From Branchiostoma belcheri (taxonomy: Eukaryota > Chordata > Leptocardii > Amphioxiformes > Branchiostomatidae): a stretch of 64,000 nt of DNA. The stretch covers positions 2,706,453 through 2,770,452 of the forward strand of contig NW_017802935.1 in NCBI RefSeq assembly GCF_001625305.1. The letters run 5' to 3'. Below are positions 61,238 to 64,000 of the stretch, in pieces. Within the stretch, counting starts at the first letter, position 1; each line of letters starts with the position of its first letter. The notes under the pieces were generated by a model. It was not told where the DNA came from. It did not search any database and was given only the letters and a program-made list of their open reading frames with translations. The translations under genes were made by a program, and so were the position numbers.

Positions 61238-63087
61238 ATGGCAGCCAACAACTACACCGGGACTTGGACTTTGGATTCTTCGGACAACTTCGACGAATTC
61301 ATGAAGGCGATAGGTTGGAATCTTTCTGTTTCGTGACAGTTTTTCTATTTTGTAGACATTAATTTAGAATCTACATCACTTTTCAAAGCACGGTTTGATG
61401 ATTTCTTGACAATGGATTCAAAACATGGGAAGGACAGCAAATTCAAGAAATTACGAAAACGTCCTTCCACTAGACAATACTAGTAAGATATATCTGACTA
61501 AATGAATCTATTTGCCTTGGAATGATTTGGGCTTGGCAGGGCGTAGAATTCTGCGGCTCCACGCCAAAATTCCATTTCCTAACTTGGCAGATAGGGGGCG
61601 TAGTTCACAAGTATGGGGCTGGTGCGGCTCCTATGATGAGGTTATGGTGGTGGAGTGGGGTACACTGTATCACGCTTATCACATTGCAATCGATAAAAGT
61701 TCTACCTATAACAGGGTAAAAGGATATCTTAATACGAGCTGTTGCTACATGTTTATGTACATACTTCACATTCGTATTACAAGTATAATCTTATAGTGAC
61801 GGAAGCTAAGGGGAGGTTCAATATTGTCTTTGACAAGTTGCAACATGTTAAGAACACTAGTACCATATAAAACGGCACATCAATATAACGTTACGTTACC
61901 AAACGATTTATGAAAGAACTTGGTAACAGGAGTCTAAATCCCTCCTGCTATAAAATGCAACATGATGTAACCCAACACTAGTTATCATAGTGACAGACGT
62001 CTGGTTCAGGTCATTGACTTTAACGGTTTGGAGAAGAAGAGGAAACAGAGCAAAAACAATGTTTCCCTTCGGTAAACATAATGATATTTCCAGGGGTTGG
62101 GGAAGAGATGAGAAAGGTCGGCAACGCCGCCAAGCCGACGTTTGACATACTGCAGGAGGAGGACCGGTTCACGTGGACCACCGTGACGGAGGTGGGGGAA
62201 CACACCAACTCTTTCACTATCAACAAACAGGTGGAGGAAACCGTCATGGACGGCACCAAGAAACTGGTGTGTACTCATTTCCTACCTTAAAGTAGGATGT
62301 CGCATATAGTATTACATATTGTATTATTAAATGGTGTATCATATTGAAGCCTACACGGGCTGGGCGCGGGAAGCGCACAACACGGAAATAAACCTATTCA
62401 TTCATTCATTATAGTTCGCTTAAAAGCTACGGATTTAACTTTTAAATTTAACTTAAAAGTTAATATTTAACGTTTCTTAAACTGTATCACCATCGAATAA
62501 GTCGATCATTTAAAAAACGAAATGTGTAGAAAAATAACATAGATCGAGTATAAATCGGGGACAATCACAACAAGGATCAAAATAGTAGATCCTGTATTTC
62601 GTTTTACGATTTTATGTACATGTATTTTGTGACCTGTAAATTAATTTTGGTGACGCCTCTGGGGCGGAGGCATTTTATCATTTTCTATTTATGAATCATG
62701 TTTTCGTATCTTCATTAGACCACCTATATCTGGAACGGGCCGAAGTTAGAGGCAGTGTACGACTACCAGGGACAGCCTGTAGTCATCTCTAGGGAGGTGC
62801 AGGGTGACGTCATGACAGCAGTTAGTACACCTTTCTAATCATGTAAAACCTGAAGGGGATATGGGGTCGTGTAGAATGGGGACTGTCTATATTCTTGATG
62901 AACGTTTTAAATACATACGCATCTTTAAAAAGATCCTCAACTTACCAAATTATATGATGTACAATGATACACACAAAATTAATTAATCAAATCAGGGCAG
63001 TTTCTAACTAAAGTCTTTGTTTTTGCATCCCAGGTTTTGACGGTTGGTGACATCATCTGCACACGGCAGTACAAGAGACAAACTTAA
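61238..63087 (+). CDS. Fatty-acid-binding protein (intracellular lipid-binding protein family)
   Basis: Four exons, 61238-61313, 62094-62266, 62719-62820 and 63034-63087, encode 134 aa, the family's normal length. Internal exon sizes (173 and 102 bases) and intron phases (1, 0, 0) equal the conserved iLBP gene structure. Visible marks: the N-terminal YTGTWTLDSSDNFDEFMKAI segment (G-x-W at the first beta strand, helix-turn-helix lid), VGNAAKPTF, the EGD-like beta strands, and CTRQYKR at the end, which supplies the Arg-x-Tyr pair that holds the fatty-acid carboxylate in many members. The protein acts in the cytosol as a carrier of fatty acids, retinoids or related lipids; the exact ligand class cannot be fixed by eye. 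A copy of the dispersed repeat sits immediately before exon 2 and another repeat sits in intron 2. AATAAA at 63319-63324 would end the transcript. Confidence 0.96.
61926..62060 (+). repeat. Dispersed intronic repeat family, copy A
   Basis: ACAGGAGTCTAAATCCCTCC through GCAACATGATGTAACCCAAC and GGTTTGGAGAAGAAGA to AGCAAAAACAAT. It ends about 30 bases before FABP exon 2. Related copies: 43304-43442 (inverted) and 23450-23578. Confidence 0.9.
62645..62676 (+). repeat. Short dispersed repeat, GGCGACGCCTC family
   Basis: TTTTGGTGACGCCTCTGGGG followed by CGGAGGCATTTT, in intron 2 of the FABP gene; the copy with the best internal palindrome (GCCTC...GAGGC). Confidence 0.75.
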
Positions 63088-63318
63088 GAAACTGTCAGCA
63101 TGGAAATATGTCATGACTGTCAAGAAAGAGCTTGAAAGAGCTCTGGGTTCCAACCCAAAATCAATGATAACAGAGCAATATGGGGGTATTTCAGACAAGT
63201 TTCTGAAGCCTTCCTTATTGAATGGGATAGAATATGACTGTTAAAATTAGACCAAGACAGATTTGCAAAGTAGTAATTGATATTGACTTTGGATGCCAAT
63301 TATCTGAATATTTGAAAA

Positions 63319-63324
63319 AATAAA
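63319..63324 (+). terminator. Polyadenylation signal of the FABP gene
   Basis: AATAAA about 230 bases after the stop codon, followed by an AT-rich region. Confidence 0.6.
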
Positions 63325-63728
63325 AAGAACATTAACTTGCCTGTATGATAAGTGTATCAGTTATCTTGCTTTTGTCAAACAACAAATATTCTAGTCGCTA
63401 CATGTATCACTTCGATGCATGTGCACCCATGGATTGCAAGTTATGGGTTCAAATCCCATTCAATCCCATTGCACAGCAACAGCGGAGTTGGCGGAACTGC
63501 TAATTAGTACCTTCCAGGTGTCGTAAGCCCCGTTTTCTACACCAATGAGAGTTGATTTAACAAAAATAACAGACGACATGATTGGTCGCTTGGAACAATC
63601 ATAATTGCTTTATTACGTATCCCTTCCTTTAACAGTAAAGACCCATTCTGTCAACATCACTAATTAATTTTGGCCACCACAAAAACTAGTTTCTTTTTAT
63701 AAATACATTGAAGCTTTCACAGAAATAT

Positions 63729-63839
63729 TAGCCTGGGTACCATCCTACTTGTATGCCGGGGCTCCCACACTCGCTTCCCTAAGAAGTAGGGAAGCGAGTG
63801 TGGGAGCCCCGGCATACAAGTAGGATGGTACCCAGGCTA
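63729..63839. mobile_element. Perfect-hairpin MITE-like element with 9-bp target duplication
   Basis: Two perfectly complementary 52-bp arms (63729-63780 and 63788-63839) around the 7-base loop AAGAAGT. The ends read TAGCCTGGGTACCATCC. The unit is flanked by direct repeats CAGAAATAT at 63720-63728 and 63840-63848. Arms without any mismatch imply a very recent insertion or continual correction. There is no coding capacity; a 9-bp duplication is typical of Mutator-like and some other transposases, so the superfamily is open. Confidence 0.85.
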
Positions 63840-64000
63840 CAGAAATATGTCATAATGAAAAAAAAAACTAAATCAATCTCTATGTGATACACACTGAAAC
63901 AAAGGTTAAAAGTTACACCTCAACAATTTCATAGAAAATATAAAATTCAATAAACTATTCAGTAAACTACTTGAAAAGTGGTGACAACTTCTATATTTAT

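Noticed and set aside
63385-63470. Possible tRNA or tRNA-derived SINE because of GGGTTCAAATCCC
   Set aside because: It resembles a B box, but no A box or cloverleaf can be drawn upstream at the right distance.
1-64000. CRISPR arrays, bacterial operons, riboswitches, phage or viral genes
   Set aside because: Spliced eukaryotic genes throughout; no regularly spaced repeat array with unique spacers and no viral protein motif was seen.

Overview
The window looks like nuclear DNA of a lancelet (Branchiostoma, a cephalochordate). This is inferred from gene content and style, not from a database match. Genes are split by GT/AG introns, many in phase 1. Intergenic DNA is AT-rich and carries microsatellites, minisatellites, MITEs and a decayed mariner element. 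The families present (LRR receptors with a Death domain, a membrane-anchored NHL-repeat protein, CUB-CUB surface proteins, a CHK-type kinase and a four-exon FABP) fit a deuterostome invertebrate.

Layout. 1-2.7 kb: two convergent genes for LRR single-pass membrane proteins, the first with a cytoplasmic Death domain, the second with a short tail ending in a PDZ-ligand-like motif. 5.3-7.2 kb (minus): a CHK/EcKL-like kinase of 399 aa, rebuilt from three exons. 7.3-17.4 kb: no host gene recognised; it holds a CT/CA microsatellite, a 1,272-bp decayed mariner with perfect 39-bp terminal repeats, and a hAT-like foldback MITE with an 8-bp target duplication. 17.4-20.7 kb (plus): a type II-like membrane protein with eleven 13-residue tandem repeats, one membrane segment and an NHL propeller, whose frame is broken three times.

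23.1-33.3 kb and 40.1-47.6 kb (minus): two paralogous genes, each encoding a signal peptide, two CUB domains and a C-terminal hydrophobic anchor (321 and 322 aa by my exon models). They differ in intron number inside the CUB domains (eight against six exons). Their large first introns hold repeats. 47.6-56.9 kb: nothing recognisable. 56.9-60.3 kb (plus): a 1,062-aa protein of unrecognised family with a compact N-terminal alpha/beta domain, several SUMOylation-like motifs, serine runs and four C-terminal SPDMR-type repeats. 61.2-63.1 kb (plus): a 134-aa fatty-acid-binding protein with the classic 173-bp and 102-bp internal exons. 63.7 kb: a perfect 52-bp-arm hairpin flanked by a 9-bp duplication.

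The genes do not form an operon or obvious pathway. Several are cell-surface proteins of kinds that are expanded in lancelets. The least explained items are the 1,062-aa protein, the LRR-TM-Death receptor, the CUB-CUB pair and several short dispersed repeat families that recur in introns across the window. All exon models were made by reading splice sites and frame by eye; no search was run.
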